From NCBI RefSeq assembly GCF_003989135.1, contig NZ_RYZZ01000030.1:62001-126000 (forward strand): a DNA stretch of 64,000 nt, in the 5' to 3' direction. This DNA is from Peribacillus cavernae (GTDB taxonomy: Bacteria > Bacillota > Bacilli > Bacillales > DSM-1321). Positions within the stretch are counted from its first letter, which is position 1. Each line of letters begins with the position of its first letter. This document shows, one piece after another, positions 26,321 to 36,009 of the stretch. Made by a program: the position numbers and the translations under genes. The notes under the pieces were generated by a model. The model did not search any database, was not told the origin of the DNA, and was given only the letters and a program-made list of their open reading frames with translations.

Positions 26321-26357
26321 AGGGGGGGCCGCTAAAGAAGCGCTACCCCTTTTTTTA
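26321..26357 (+). terminator. Terminator of the small membrane protein gene
   Basis: A G-rich run AGGGG is complementary to CCCCT 20 bp later with partial pairing inside, followed by seven T. It begins 10 bp after the stop codon. Confidence 0.65.
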
Positions 26358-26458
26358 TTACAGAAAATGTGACCTTATGGCCCGAATGATTTGCATTTCA
26401 TTAAAAATAATTTTACTCACCATGCATCCACAACGCATATCTTTGAAATGATTATAAA

Positions 26459-26491
26459 CGGGTTTCTGGCATATTGACACAGAAAAACCCG
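26459..26491. terminator. Hairpin in the convergent gap before the C45 hydrolase gene
   Basis: CGGGTTTCTG pairs with CAGAAAAACCCG with a two-base bulge and an 11-nt loop. It is 84 bp beyond the end of the minus-strand hydrolase gene and may end that transcript. Confidence 0.45.
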
Positions 26492-26574
26492 AATAAAGGA
26501 CTTTTTTCAAAATTGTCCATTATTCAGGTTAAGTTCAAAAATCTTGGTAAGGTGGTTTTTGTTATTTTTCGAAA

Positions 26575-27678
26575 TTACACAATTTTTTCATTTTTATAGA
26601 ACTGAGGGTACACCCTAGTGAACAAATTTTCACATGGAGGACCGGCAGTAACAAGCATACTCTTCTCAGTTAAATCCATTATAATGGATGCTAATGTTTG
26701 TATATTTCCCTCGGATTCCAGATGACGGCAAATTGAATTGGGATAGTTATCATGGTTCCTTAACGCATTTTGGATTTGATCAATTCCCACCTCGGAAAAT
26801 TTTGATAATTCATGTCTTATGCGATTCGCTCTACCTGGAGAATCTGGTAATATCTCAAGAGTTTTATCTTCAAAATGAGTGTCGACTATAAAATTGTTAG
26901 CATGGCCTAATATCCCCTCAGTGGGCTCTAAATAATAAATATTTTCTTTTCCCCCCGGGCCTGTTTCCAGATCCAGGATGGTACCTTTATCATTTGCAAT
27001 AACGAAGTTACCGGAGGAAGCCCGATATGGAAGAGTTACCGCTCTGATTGCTTCATTAAAAGTTTGCGAATTTAGTATTTTTCTTAGAATTGCATGGAAA
27101 GGAACACCTACTTCACCCTTATCTAACGAGCTTACTAGCAGGTTTGCACATAAACCAATGCCGGCTGAGTTAAAGCCAATTTTGCCCAAATGACCCGCCT
27201 CAGCCACCATAATGATTGACGGATAAGGTTCTTGTTGTATTTCGGTTATTATCGTATTTTTTTGGACTGGCGTTTTCCAATCCCAGTTTTGTCCAATTAT
27301 AACGTGTTGGTTGGTCACATTGTCTTTTGATAAAGCATATGAAGTACATTCAGCTTCCACTCTTTGCGTTAAACCAAACATAATTTCAGTCCTTACATTT
27401 AACGCCATTAAATCAGCCAAGTCCAATTCTGAACCTTTAGCCATTCCTTTCAATTCTTCAACCATTTCAGGGGCATAATCCTGAATGGGTTCCACAAATT
27501 GGAGTGCCTTGTTCCGTACAGTGTCCCAATCGGCGTCAGCATACTCCTTGAAAATATTTTTGTAAATCTCCACATTTCCGTTGATTTTATCAGAGACTCG
27601 CTCGCCAATAAACGTTCCTCTTTTAAAAGGATCCGATTCTTGTACTTTCAAGTGAAAAAAAGGACTTTCTTTTGTCAC
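26575..27678 (-). CDS. C45-family autoproteolytic acyltransferase/hydrolase
   Basis: This protein has 367 residues and resembles isopenicillin-N acyltransferase and related amide hydrolases. The precursor cleaves itself before Cys111 in VEAECTSYAL, making that Cys the N-terminal nucleophile. VIIGQNWDW (about 130-138) and HANNFIVDTHFED match the family. Such enzymes hydrolyse or transfer the acyl group of amides. The start is a GTG at 27678 with GGAGGTGA six bases upstream. It follows hyuB by 159 bp with a hairpin between. Together with the amidase and HyuAB it points to stepwise breakdown of a cyclic or N-acylated amide; the actual substrate is unknown. Confidence 0.88.
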   Translation of the reverse strand: MTKESPFFHLKVQESDPFKRGTFIGERVSDKINGNVEIYKNIFKEYADADWDTVRNKALQFVEPIQDYAPEMVEELKGMAKGSELDLADLMALNVRTEIMFGLTQRVEAECTSYALSKDNVTNQHVIIGQNWDWKTPVQKNTIITEIQQEPYPSIIMVAEAGHLGKIGFNSAGIGLCANLLVSSLDKGEVGVPFHAILRKILNSQTFNEAIRAVTLPYRASSGNFVIANDKGTILDLETGPGGKENIYYLEPTEGILGHANNFIVDTHFEDKTLEILPDSPGRANRIRHELSKFSEVGIDQIQNALRNHDNYPNSICRHLESEGNIQTLASIIMDLTEKSMLVTAGPPCENLFTRVYPQFYKNEKIV

Positions 27679-27770
27679 GCAATTTCACCTCCATATATAA
27701 CTTATTAGCTGCTCAAAATAATAAATGTTAAGCCAAAGAGGGAAGCCTAATTGACTATTTGCTTAGGTGT

Positions 27771-27803
27771 GCGGATACCAACAAATGTGTGCTTGGTATC
27801 CGC
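27771..27803. repeat. Perfect 11-bp stem-loop between hyuB and the C45 gene
   Basis: GCGGATACCAA and TTGGTATCCGC flank an 11-nt loop, 35 bp after the hyuB stop. There is no U-run, so it may stabilise the upstream mRNA, attenuate transcription or act as an operator. Confidence 0.6.
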
Positions 27804-27837
27804 TTCTGAATATCTTGGCTTTAGTGCCGATTAACTA

Positions 27838-29793
27838 TTACGCATAAGCAGGTGTATTTGGGAAAGCAAGCATATCGTAGTCTGAAACAGATATCTTTCC
27901 TTCATTAATTAATTGATTTACCCGTTCTCCACGATTAATTAATTTAAGCGGTTCCCGATTTTTTCGGATTTCATCTCTAAGTTGCTTTGTAGCCGATTCA
28001 TCTATTTCGTATGCACGTCTCGGATTTTCAACCTTTTGAAGAATAACACCATAATCATCTTTGGCGCTTTCAAGTGATACGATATTCCGTTGTACATCGA
28101 GACGTACTCTTTCGGGATCTCGTTCTAAGGGATCTCCCCAGCCTCCACCCCCAGGGGTGGTAATTCTAACAATATCTCCTGCTTTAATAGGAATAGATTC
28201 GTGGCTGTGGATAATCTTTTTTTCCTGAGGAGTCCCAGGATTAATCCAACAAACCCCAGGCTTTCCTGCCATACCTCCGTTTACACCAAAACAGGCAAAT
28301 TCAGTTCGGTATGCTACAGGTGAAAAATATCCATCAACCAATGCCCGAACATCTTTTAAGTAACCAAGTCCTCCTCTGTGTTTACCGGGACCTCCAGAAT
28401 CAATATATGCTCCTACTCGTTCTACGATTACTGGGTAACGCTGTTCAATGAATTCTGCAGGTAAGTTTCTGGAGTTTGGAACCAAGTCCACCATATCAGT
28501 TCCATCCTCGTATGGTCTTGCTCCAGAACCAGCGCCAAAGATTTCACGGTACAAGAAGGGTTCGCCTTTTTCATTTTCCCCAAAGATCGCATATAATTGG
28601 ATGTTTTGCATAGCTGCTACTGCGTTTCCTTTTGTTGCTTTTACCATTGCAGCGGTAAATGCATTTATCATCATTAACATAGATGTCATCCTGTCCGAAC
28701 TAGGTGCTGGAAACCTTGCTGATAAAACTGTTTTAGGAGGGAGCATACACTGGAATACTTTCGTAAATCCATCATTAATGACCATTCCAGGAGCATACCC
28801 TTTTATAAATGCTCCAAGCCATTTTGAAAAGTGTCTGCCATCCATGGGCCAGTTTATAGGTCCTTTGGTTTGGGGATCAGTTCCTTCGAAATCAACTATC
28901 ATACGTTCGGAATCCTTGAGAATCGTTAATTTAATTTTAACGGGTTTATCACGATCCACCCCATCATTTTCAATAAAATCTTCTCCTATAAATTCCCCTT
29001 CAGGGATCTGAGGAAGGGCCTTTTCAATAACTGTTTTTTCACATCTATCCATAATCTCATAAAAAGCAGCTTCCACAGTATCTGTATCATATCGTTGACA
29101 CAATTCAAGCACCTGACGTTGAATAAGTCTGGCACAACTAATAAATGCATCAATATCCCCACGCAACTCATCTGGAAAACGACTGTTTCTTAGAATAATG
29201 CGATAAGCTTCTTCATTTAATTTTCCTTGGTCGTACAACTTAATCGGTGGACACATGGTTCCGTCTTCAAAAATACTGGTCGAAGACAGAGGCCAGCTTC
29301 CTACTACACGTCCCCCAACGTCCGTACAATGGCCGAAAATCTGAGAAAAGCCGATTATCCTCTCATCACTAAAAACCGGAACTACCGCACAGTAATCAGG
29401 GAGGTGGCCAATGGTTCCTAGAGAAGAATAAACGTCATTATACACAAAAACATCTCCTGGACGAATATCCTCAAGTTCATAGCAGTTTCTAATAGGATCA
29501 GCAGTTGCTGCCCATGATACATGAGTTACACTATTACAATCCACTGTATTGAAGGATGCCCGGTAATCATGTTGCTCCCGAATGATAGAACCTCTAGCCA
29601 TTCTTTCAACAACAGCTTCCCCTTCATCTATAGCCCATTCAAGGGCACCCTCAATAATATCGACGGTTAAAGGATCTAATAGCTCTTTTCTCTCTTGAAT
29701 TCTTGGCCAATGTTCATCATGTCTTGGCCATTCCTTAAATCGAAAAGGATCATACTTCTCCCTGTCTTCGTATTTATTCATGTCAATTTTCAT
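27838..29793 (-). CDS. hyuB: Hydantoinase/oxoprolinase subunit B (HyuB-like)
   Basis: This is a 651-residue HyuB/HydB-type subunit. RPYEDGTDMVDLVPNSRNLPAE and the GGxGKHRGGLGYLKDVRAL segment are typical, as is the C-terminal TPGGGGWGDPLERDPE. With HyuA it forms an ATP-dependent ring opener of 5-oxoproline, hydantoins or N-methylhydantoin-like lactams, or an acetone-type carboxylase relative. The ATG at 29793 has AGGGAGG inside the end of hyuA and begins one base after its stop, so the two are tightly coupled. The open frame continues 61 codons upstream into hyuA but without a start site. The exact substrate cannot be read from sequence. Confidence 0.93.
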   Translation of the reverse strand: MKIDMNKYEDREKYDPFRFKEWPRHDEHWPRIQERKELLDPLTVDIIEGALEWAIDEGEAVVERMARGSIIREQHDYRASFNTVDCNSVTHVSWAATADPIRNCYELEDIRPGDVFVYNDVYSSLGTIGHLPDYCAVVPVFSDERIIGFSQIFGHCTDVGGRVVGSWPLSSTSIFEDGTMCPPIKLYDQGKLNEEAYRIILRNSRFPDELRGDIDAFISCARLIQRQVLELCQRYDTDTVEAAFYEIMDRCEKTVIEKALPQIPEGEFIGEDFIENDGVDRDKPVKIKLTILKDSERMIVDFEGTDPQTKGPINWPMDGRHFSKWLGAFIKGYAPGMVINDGFTKVFQCMLPPKTVLSARFPAPSSDRMTSMLMMINAFTAAMVKATKGNAVAAMQNIQLYAIFGENEKGEPFLYREIFGAGSGARPYEDGTDMVDLVPNSRNLPAEFIEQRYPVIVERVGAYIDSGGPGKHRGGLGYLKDVRALVDGYFSPVAYRTEFACFGVNGGMAGKPGVCWINPGTPQEKKIIHSHESIPIKAGDIVRITTPGGGGWGDPLERDPERVRLDVQRNIVSLESAKDDYGVILQKVENPRRAYEIDESATKQLRDEIRKNREPLKLINRGERVNQLINEGKISVSDYDMLAFPNTPAYA

Positions 29794-29794
29794 G

Positions 29795-31876
29795 TTAGAT
29801 ACCTCCCTTTTTCTCACAAATGATATAACCAAGATGATCAACTTGCGCAGTCCATTCAGGTTCCATAACAAAAGTAGAGTCAAATTGTTTAATGATAGCA
29901 GGTCCTTCAAACGGTTTATTAACAGGGATTTTGTATCTGTCATACACAGGTACAGAATAATATCCAGATTTTCCATTTTTGGTTACGTACATTTTGTTTT
30001 CACTAACTAGAGCATCATTTAAATCACGAGAGTTGGAATCATATTCAGTTTGCTGCAGCGGATTAAGTAAGCCAACCCCGGTTGCTCCAATGTTTACAAT
30101 CTCAACCAGTTCTTTGGTTTCATAGGAGTACCCGTAACGGTCAAGGTGAAAATGATGAAATTTATTAATGGTGTCCCTAATGATCTTTTCAGATACTTGC
30201 CCGCCTGCAGGAAGATCTACAGGCACCCTAATTTCAAACGCTTGACCCCAATATCGGAAATCCATAAAACAAAGAATTTTCAGGTTCTTTTCATTGAATC
30301 CTTCATTTTTTAAGTAATTTATTGATTTTTCACGAACTATTTTAAATTCGGACTGGAGTTTTGTAATGTCTAGTTCATCTTCACGTTGGACATCGGTTAT
30401 AACCTCATCTGCTCGAATATCTGTTAATAGCAACCCTTCGGCTGAAGTTAGTCCAGGAAGCAGAGGAACAATGACCCTCTTAATTTTTAGGATATCGGCT
30501 GAACGGCAAGCATGTAACCCGCCGGCACCTCCAAACGGGTACAGTGCATACATCCTAGGATCTTGCCCTCTAGAAATGGAAACCAGATTGATCCCCCTGG
30601 CTATGTTTTCGGTTCCTATTTGAATAATTCCGTCAGCTGCTTCTTCTACAGTTAAGTTAAGAGGAGAAGCAATTTTTTCCTCTATAACTTTTCTTGATGC
30701 TTCCGCTTTCAATACAACATTACCGTCTGCCAATGAAGTCGGAATGCGGCCCAATATAAGATGGGCATCTGTTATAGTAGGATGTTCACCACCGTATCCA
30801 TAACAGGCCGGACCTGGATCAGATCCTGCGCTTTCGGGACCCACTTTTAAACTATTTCCAGCTGTCAACCACGCAATAGATCCTCCACCGGCACCTACTG
30901 TAGTCATATCTACCATAGGCGTTTTAATGTTGTAAACATCAATCTGCCCCTCAGTCAGCATCTTCGGTTCACCATTTTCAATCAGACAAATGTCAGTGCT
31001 AGTTCCACCCATATCAAGTGTGATTAGATTATGAAAATCGCTTGTTTTTGCTAAGGCCGCCGCTGAAACCACTCCTGCTGCAGGCCCAGATAAAACAGCA
31101 CTAATAGGTTGTTTTTTAATCGTTTCACTATCCGTTAATCCCCCGCTGGACTGCATAATATAAAAACGTGTTTGGTTTTGAGTGTTTTCAAGTTGTTCTG
31201 TTAATTTTTCTACATAGCTTGAAAGTGACGGCATTAGCCCCGTATTCAAACAAGTACTGACCGTTCGTTCATATTCTCGGTATTCTCTAATAACATCAGT
31301 TGATATAGATACATAGCAAGAAGGATATTCATCTTTTATAATCTCTCGAACTTTTTCTTCATGTATGGGATTCCTATATGAATTTATTAATGACACAGCT
31401 ATAGCTGGGACACCTATTTCTTTGAATTCTCTGGCTACTTTTCTTACAGCTTCTTCGTCTAAAGGCCGTAATTCATCCCCCTTGTAGTCTAATCTCCCAG
31501 GGATTTCTCTAACTAGTTCAAGGGGAACTACACGAGGCGGTTTAATCCAGGTAACAATATCACCAAAGTCACCTGGAACCGTTTGCCGTGCGCATTCCAA
31601 CATTTCTCTATAACCGCCAGTTACAATTAAACCCATTTCACTATACTTACTCTCTAGAATTGCATTCGTTGCAACGGTAGTACCATGCATGACCATGGAT
31701 ATATCTGATGATTCAATCCCCATATCTTTTAAAGATCTAATCCCATTTAGAAAACTTTCTGAAGGATTTTTTGGCGTTGAACGGACTTTTAAAGCTTTTC
31801 TACTTCCGATTTCCTCGTTAAAAGCGACTACATCTGTAAACGTACCACCAATATCAATACCAATTCGCCATGACAT
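29795..31876 (-). CDS. hyuA: Hydantoinase/oxoprolinase subunit A (HyuA-like)
   Basis: This 693-residue ATPase subunit starts with GIDIGGTFTDVVAF at residues 6-19, the phosphate-binding strand of the HyuA/actin-like fold, followed by MVMHGTTVATNAI and LDMGGTSTDICLIENG near 290. It is of normal length. It activates the ring carbonyl by phosphorylation so that HyuB can open the ring. The start ATG has GAGGGGGAAA upstream. Between it and the amidase gene are 137 bp with a striking 14-bp inverted repeat and a cre-like site, so it may have its own regulated promoter or processing point. Confidence 0.94.
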   Translation of the reverse strand: MSWRIGIDIGGTFTDVVAFNEEIGSRKALKVRSTPKNPSESFLNGIRSLKDMGIESSDISMVMHGTTVATNAILESKYSEMGLIVTGGYREMLECARQTVPGDFGDIVTWIKPPRVVPLELVREIPGRLDYKGDELRPLDEEAVRKVAREFKEIGVPAIAVSLINSYRNPIHEEKVREIIKDEYPSCYVSISTDVIREYREYERTVSTCLNTGLMPSLSSYVEKLTEQLENTQNQTRFYIMQSSGGLTDSETIKKQPISAVLSGPAAGVVSAAALAKTSDFHNLITLDMGGTSTDICLIENGEPKMLTEGQIDVYNIKTPMVDMTTVGAGGGSIAWLTAGNSLKVGPESAGSDPGPACYGYGGEHPTITDAHLILGRIPTSLADGNVVLKAEASRKVIEEKIASPLNLTVEEAADGIIQIGTENIARGINLVSISRGQDPRMYALYPFGGAGGLHACRSADILKIKRVIVPLLPGLTSAEGLLLTDIRADEVITDVQREDELDITKLQSEFKIVREKSINYLKNEGFNEKNLKILCFMDFRYWGQAFEIRVPVDLPAGGQVSEKIIRDTINKFHHFHLDRYGYSYETKELVEIVNIGATGVGLLNPLQQTEYDSNSRDLNDALVSENKMYVTKNGKSGYYSVPVYDRYKIPVNKPFEGPAIIKQFDSTFVMEPEWTAQVDHLGYIICEKKGGI

Positions 31877-31927
31877 AGTATTTCCCCCTCAATGTGTAGT
31901 TCTTGCCAGGATCCTATATTCTTTATC

Positions 31928-31960
31928 ACGTTTACAAACGCTTCATGCGTTTGTAAACGT
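31928..31960. promoter_or_regulatory. Perfect 14-bp inverted repeat upstream of hyuA
   Basis: ACGTTTACAAACGC and GCGTTTGTAAACGT are separated by TTCAT. The arms are perfect. It lies between the amidase stop and the hyuA start. It may be an operator for a dimeric regulator or an intercistronic hairpin; no U-run follows in either direction. Confidence 0.65.
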
Positions 31961-31965
31961 AACCT
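31951..31965 (+). promoter_or_regulatory. cre-like site overlapping the inverted repeat
   Basis: TTGTAAACGTAACCT fits the loose CcpA consensus WTGNAANCGNWNNCW at every defined position. It overlaps the right arm of the palindrome upstream of hyuA, which could allow competition between CcpA and another regulator. Confidence 0.4.
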
Positions 31966-32013
31966 GCAGTTATAATTGATTATAAAATTCTTTGGATGTT
32001 AACCTCGATTAAT

Positions 32014-33450
32014 TTAAGTAGCATTAACCAATGCAGGGGGACGTTTATTTTTCCAAGGACGTGCTTGTTCGAGTTGACTGGCTAGATTAATTAGCGTTGA
32101 CTCCTCAGCATAGCGTCCGCCAAACTGCATCCCTATCGGCAGGCCATTGCTGCTCCACCCGAGAGGGAGCGATATCGCAGGCTGGCCTGTTGTATTAAAT
32201 AGATTAGTGAATGGGGCATAAGTAAATATTTGTTCAGTCCATTCTTCAGCATTGATTCCTGGAGCATTTTGATTTAATTCACCTAGAGGGAGTGGAGGCT
32301 GGGCTGTTGTTGGTGATAATATGATATCGTATTTCGTGAAAAACTGTCCTACCGACCTTGTAACTGCTGCCATGATGTCGGTTGCTTCCAGTAACTGGGG
32401 AGCAGTGATTGCCTGACCATATTGGTAACACGCAAAGCTCGCTGTTTCAAGATTTTCTTCTGAAGGAACGCGGTTTAAGGCTTTAGCTACTCCATTTACC
32501 ATATGGGCCACATGCGCGGTCCAAATTCGTAGTGTAGCAAGATTATGCAATTCTACATCGATCTGTGGGGATGCCTCGACAACTTCGTGTCCAAGTTCTT
32601 GACAAAGTTTTACCGTTTCACGCAAAGCGTTAATACATTCTTGATTCACCGGCACTCCAGTAAGCGGCTTTTCCATGTATGCAATGCGAAGCCGTTTTGG
32701 CGGAGCATTAACCTCTTCTAGAAACGACCTATTGTGAGGGGGCGCAAAGGAGTAAGCACCAATATCAGGACCGGCAACAGCATCTAATAATGCCGCTGTA
32801 TCACGGACACTCCGCGAAACAGCAAACTCCACCCCGATACCACTTAGCAATTCTCCAAAAGGCCCGGTTGGTGTACGTCCACGAGTTGGTTTTAACCCTA
32901 CCAATCCATTACATGAAGCCGGAATTCGGATTGAACCTCCTCCGTCATTAGCATGTGCTAAAGGTACAATACCCGCAGCTACAGCGGCACCTGCCCCACC
33001 ACTTGATCCCCCTGGACTGTGATCCGTATTCCATGGGTTTCGGGTTGGCCCGTAAAGAATCGATTCTGTTGTCGCGTTATACGCCCATTCTGGAGTTGTA
33101 GTTGTTCCAACAGTGACTAATCCCGCATTTTTGAACCTCATCATTAATTCGGTATCATCAGAATAAACTAACCCCTCAGCTAACCGACTTCCTAGATTCG
33201 ACGGAACATCCGCAGCATGCAATAATGCCTCTTTAATTAGAAATGGGACTCCAGCGAATGGTCCTTCCTGTGATCCTTCAATTTCTTGGCCTGACTCAGC
33301 AAGAAGATTATTAACCGCGTTTAACTTTGGATTCAATTCTTTGATTGCTTCCACAGCTATATTTTTGAGTTCTTTCGGAGTCACCTCCCTTTTTCTAACC
33401 AGCTCGGCCAAGCCTGTCGCGTCATAATTCGAGTACTCAGAAAACTTCAT
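32014..33450 (-). CDS. Amidase (amidase-signature family)
   Basis: This 478-residue enzyme has the Ser-cisSer-Lys triad of the amidase-signature family: Lys73 in GVPFLIKEA, the serines of [15 protein letters not shown] near 147-152 and the nucleophile Ser173 in [11 protein letters not shown]. It hydrolyses an amide to acid plus ammonia or amine. The ATG at 33450 is seven bases after AGGAGG; a TTG two codons earlier lies too close. It is the first gene of the amidase-hyuA-hyuB-C45 set and is divergent from the LuxR-type gene, which is the natural candidate regulator. Amide hydrolases of three types side by side suggest growth on a nitrogen-rich heterocycle or N-acylated compound. Confidence 0.94.
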   Translation of the reverse strand: MKFSEYSNYDATGLAELVRKREVTPKELKNIAVEAIKELNPKLNAVNNLLAESGQEIEGSQEGPFAGVPFLIKEALLHAADVPSNLGSRLAEGLVYSDDTELMMRFKNAGLVTVGTTTTPEWAYNATTESILYGPTRNPWNTDHSPGGSSGGAGAAVAAGIVPLAHANDGGGSIRIPASCNGLVGLKPTRGRTPTGPFGELLSGIGVEFAVSRSVRDTAALLDAVAGPDIGAYSFAPPHNRSFLEEVNAPPKRLRIAYMEKPLTGVPVNQECINALRETVKLCQELGHEVVEASPQIDVELHNLATLRIWTAHVAHMVNGVAKALNRVPSEENLETASFACYQYGQAITAPQLLEATDIMAAVTRSVGQFFTKYDIILSPTTAQPPLPLGELNQNAPGINAEEWTEQIFTYAPFTNLFNTTGQPAISLPLGWSSNGLPIGMQFGGRYAEESTLINLASQLEQARPWKNKRPPALVNAT

Positions 33451-33759
33451 CTCCAAACCTCCTAGTGATTTGATAGCGTGCTTAGCTGTATTATCTCAGA
33501 TCATGTTTTCTTTACATATTACTCAAAAGTGTGATTTTTCAATAACTAGTAATCCTCTAAATTACTATCATCTTATTTTGTTTTAAGTCTAATAAAAGGA
33601 GTATGGAATAGGATTTTATTGAGTACACAAAGTAATAAAATTGATAGAAGTGACCCATCTGCTGATTTTTCGGTTCAGAAAATAGTACTTTCGGGTGATA
33701 AATAAAACACAAACCGGTGTTATACTATTCATAATATTTCGTATATTAGAGGTGGAGCA
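33451..33759. other. Divergent control region between amidase and LuxR genes
   Basis: Two promoters must lie here. On the minus strand TTGAAA with TATGTA 18 bp later fits a weak sigma-A promoter for the amidase. On the plus strand TATACT at 33721 may be the -10 of the LuxR gene, and AACACAAACCGGTGTT beside it is a partial palindrome. None is strong. Confidence 0.35.
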
Positions 33760-34836
33760 TTGATTAAAGATTACCAGTTATCTAAGAAAGAATATCGAGG
33801 AATATTGGAATTTTTAGAACATCTGGCACATCCGACTGAACATTTCCGCCATCAGATTCAACATGTCCTTTCAAAAATATGGGGATATCATCAGTCTGTT
33901 TTATGGTTCACGGACGAAGCTGGGAATATTTCTTATCCACACCTATACCAAATTAAGGATAAGGTGATCTATGATTACATGGCCAATTATGATGAACTAG
34001 ACTTTCTCCATCCGAAAAAGCACTTGAATAAAATGTCGGAGCAAAGAGCATTTTGTATCCACGATATGGTTTCCTTTGATCAGTTTGAAAAGAGCGAATA
34101 TTTTAGAGGCTTTATAAAAAAGCATGATTTTCATGATGAAATGGTAGCCAACTTTACTTACCAAGATAAATTGGTAGGAACGCTAGGATTGTTAAGATCT
34201 AAAGATGACCGCCCTTTTAATCGGCGAGACATGAAGATATTTGAAGCCATATCGACGTTCATTTCGCAAAAAATTTCCAGTCAAATCAGGTTGCAGAATA
34301 TAGAACAACAAAAAAGAATATTAGAAGCCCATGCAGATAAATCTCCTCTTGGTCTTATCATTTTAGATTTGTCCTTTCGCCCCCTTTATTACAATACGTC
34401 TGCTAGAGACATCACTTCAGAGCTATTGACCAATGAGAATGAAAAAACGATAGACCTTTTTGTGATAAAGTACCTGATGTGTCAACAAAACGTACAATTA
34501 GGCTTTGTAAAATCCGTTATTTCCCCTTCTTTTCAAAAATACACCATTCAATTCGATCCGAAATCAGACTATCAAAAGGATACAGTATATTTAGTCCATC
34601 TTATCCCTGAAAAAGGTGACAGATCCTCTACACCATCGGTTGATCAAAAACTCTCCTTATTAACACCAAGAGAGATGGAAATTTGCCATCTAGTTCGGAA
34701 GGGGTACACAAACCAGGAAATTTCGGAACACTCATTTATCAGTATTAATACTGTAAAACGACATATTCAAAATATTTTTAGCAAACTGGAAGTCAAGAAC
34801 CGTACTGGTTTGCTTAGAAAATTGGATCATTTATGA
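33760..34836 (+). CDS. LuxR-type regulator with N-terminal sensor domain
   Basis: This 358-residue protein ends in a LuxR/GerE helix-turn-helix (about 303-358): LTPREMEICHLVRKGYTNQE and ISINTVKRHIQNIFSKLEV. Residues 10-180 look like a GAF-type sensor, and there is no receiver domain, so it probably senses a small molecule. The start is a TTG at 33760 behind GAGGTGG. It is divergent from the amidase operon, which it most likely controls, and converges on an orphan DctP gene. The sensor assignment is from the general pattern only. Confidence 0.86.
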   Translation: MIKDYQLSKKEYRGILEFLEHLAHPTEHFRHQIQHVLSKIWGYHQSVLWFTDEAGNISYPHLYQIKDKVIYDYMANYDELDFLHPKKHLNKMSEQRAFCIHDMVSFDQFEKSEYFRGFIKKHDFHDEMVANFTYQDKLVGTLGLLRSKDDRPFNRRDMKIFEAISTFISQKISSQIRLQNIEQQKRILEAHADKSPLGLIILDLSFRPLYYNTSARDITSELLTNENEKTIDLFVIKYLMCQQNVQLGFVKSVISPSFQKYTIQFDPKSDYQKDTVYLVHLIPEKGDRSSTPSVDQKLSLLTPREMEICHLVRKGYTNQEISEHSFISINTVKRHIQNIFSKLEVKNRTGLLRKLDHL

Positions 34837-34874
34837 ATGCCTTATTTATTTTATTGAAGTAAACCAACACAAAA

Positions 34875-34898
34875 AGACTCGATATGGAAACCGAGTCT
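34875..34898. terminator. Hairpin between convergent LuxR and dctP genes
   Basis: AGACTCG and CGAGTCT form a 7-bp stem with a 10-nt loop in the 81-bp convergent gap. A-rich sequence lies on its left, so it would work best for the minus-strand transcript. Confidence 0.55.
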
Positions 34899-34917
34899 AA
34901 CGTTGCATAGACGTATA

Positions 34918-35946
34918 TTATTTCGATTGCTCCTTGATCTGCTCAACAGTTTCTTCGGCCCAAGAGTATTTCTTGTAAAACTCTTTATGAACACCCTCGG
35001 TTGCCTGGATCATTTCTGATTTAAAATCTTCATCCGGCACGGTTATCTTTAATCCGTTTTCTTTTAGGAATTTTTTATCATCTTCTTCACCTTGTTCGGT
35101 CAGCTCCCACTCACGCTTAACTGTTGCCTGTACAGCCTCTTCCACGACCTTTTGCTGCTCAGGGGATAAGCTGGTCCAGAATTTCTTACTTGCAACATAA
35201 TTGTTTGGTAAAAATAGATGGCGCGTTTCTAAAACATGAGTTTGTACTTCATACCATGCATTAGAGCGCAATGTTGAATACGGATTATCTTGTCCATCTA
35301 TTACTTTCTGTTCAAGGGCTGGAAAAATCTCAGGTATAGGCATCGGGGAAACAGTCGTTCCCAAAGCTTGGCCTGTAGCAATCATTTGAGGGACATTAGG
35401 CATCCTTAATTTTAACCCTTTGAAGTCTTCCATTTTTTTCACAAGTCTGTTACTTGACACTACACGAAAGCCGTTAATTCCATATCCAAGATGCTTTAAA
35501 CCAGTTTTAGCTTCAAATTCAGTCTTGATATCCCCTCCAATCGGGCTGTCGAGTACACCTTTCGCATGAGCATAATCTTTAAACAAAAAAGGTAATGAGA
35601 AGAGCCCGACCTTAGGTACATCCGGTTCCATGATTTGACTGAGAACTGCCATTTCAATAGTTCCATTACGGGTACCATCATACATAAACTCTTCTCCACC
35701 AATGGTGCTGTTTGGAAAAAGATCCACTTTTAACTTTCCATTTGAATTTTCCTCAACCATTGGCAAGAACTTTTCTTTTATCGCTTTATTGACAGCGTGG
35801 TCATCGGCATAAAAATTGGCTATTTTAATGGTTGTCGTTTTTCCTGATTTTTCTCCACCGCCAGACGAACTTGTATCTTTAGTGCTTGCGCTGCATCCTG
35901 TAAGTAAAATAAAAGTGAATAATACTAAAAATATAGATTTCTTCAT
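34918..35946 (-). CDS. TRAP transporter DctP-type binding lipoprotein (orphan)
   Basis: This 342-residue lipoprotein has the signal MKKSIFLVLFTFILLTGC with lipobox LTGC. The DctP features are VKKMEDFKGLKLRMPNVPQM near the middle (the Arg binds the carboxylate of the ligand) and FPALEQKVIDGQDNPYSTL, typical of the family. The start at 35946 follows AAGGGGGCG; the frame extends 32 codons further without a site. No DctQ or DctM gene is next to it. It may share the permease at 46-48 kb, whose second DctP (48029-49057) looks similar in layout. A 16-bp perfect palindrome lies 48 bp upstream. Confidence 0.93.
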   Translation of the reverse strand: MKKSIFLVLFTFILLTGCSASTKDTSSSGGGEKSGKTTTIKIANFYADDHAVNKAIKEKFLPMVEENSNGKLKVDLFPNSTIGGEEFMYDGTRNGTIEMAVLSQIMEPDVPKVGLFSLPFLFKDYAHAKGVLDSPIGGDIKTEFEAKTGLKHLGYGINGFRVVSSNRLVKKMEDFKGLKLRMPNVPQMIATGQALGTTVSPMPIPEIFPALEQKVIDGQDNPYSTLRSNAWYEVQTHVLETRHLFLPNNYVASKKFWTSLSPEQQKVVEEAVQATVKREWELTEQGEEDDKKFLKENGLKITVPDEDFKSEMIQATEGVHKEFYKKYSWAEETVEQIKEQSK

Positions 35947-35993
35947 AAAAAGCGCCCCCTTAAACATAATAGAATCACAAGCATTAAAGTGTT

Positions 35994-36009
35994 GAACTAA
36001 TATTAGTTC
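35994..36009. promoter_or_regulatory. 16-bp perfect palindrome before the orphan dctP
   Basis: GAACTAATATTAGTTC is perfectly symmetrical. A TATAAT on the minus strand at 36042-36047 would place transcription start just upstream of it, so a bound protein would block the transcript. The regulator is unknown; the nearby LuxR-type protein and the IclR protein are candidates. Confidence 0.55.

Noticed and set aside
31907..31916. AGGATCCT before hyuA as an operator copy
   Set aside because: Core palindrome only, without the TATTGGATCCA flanks.
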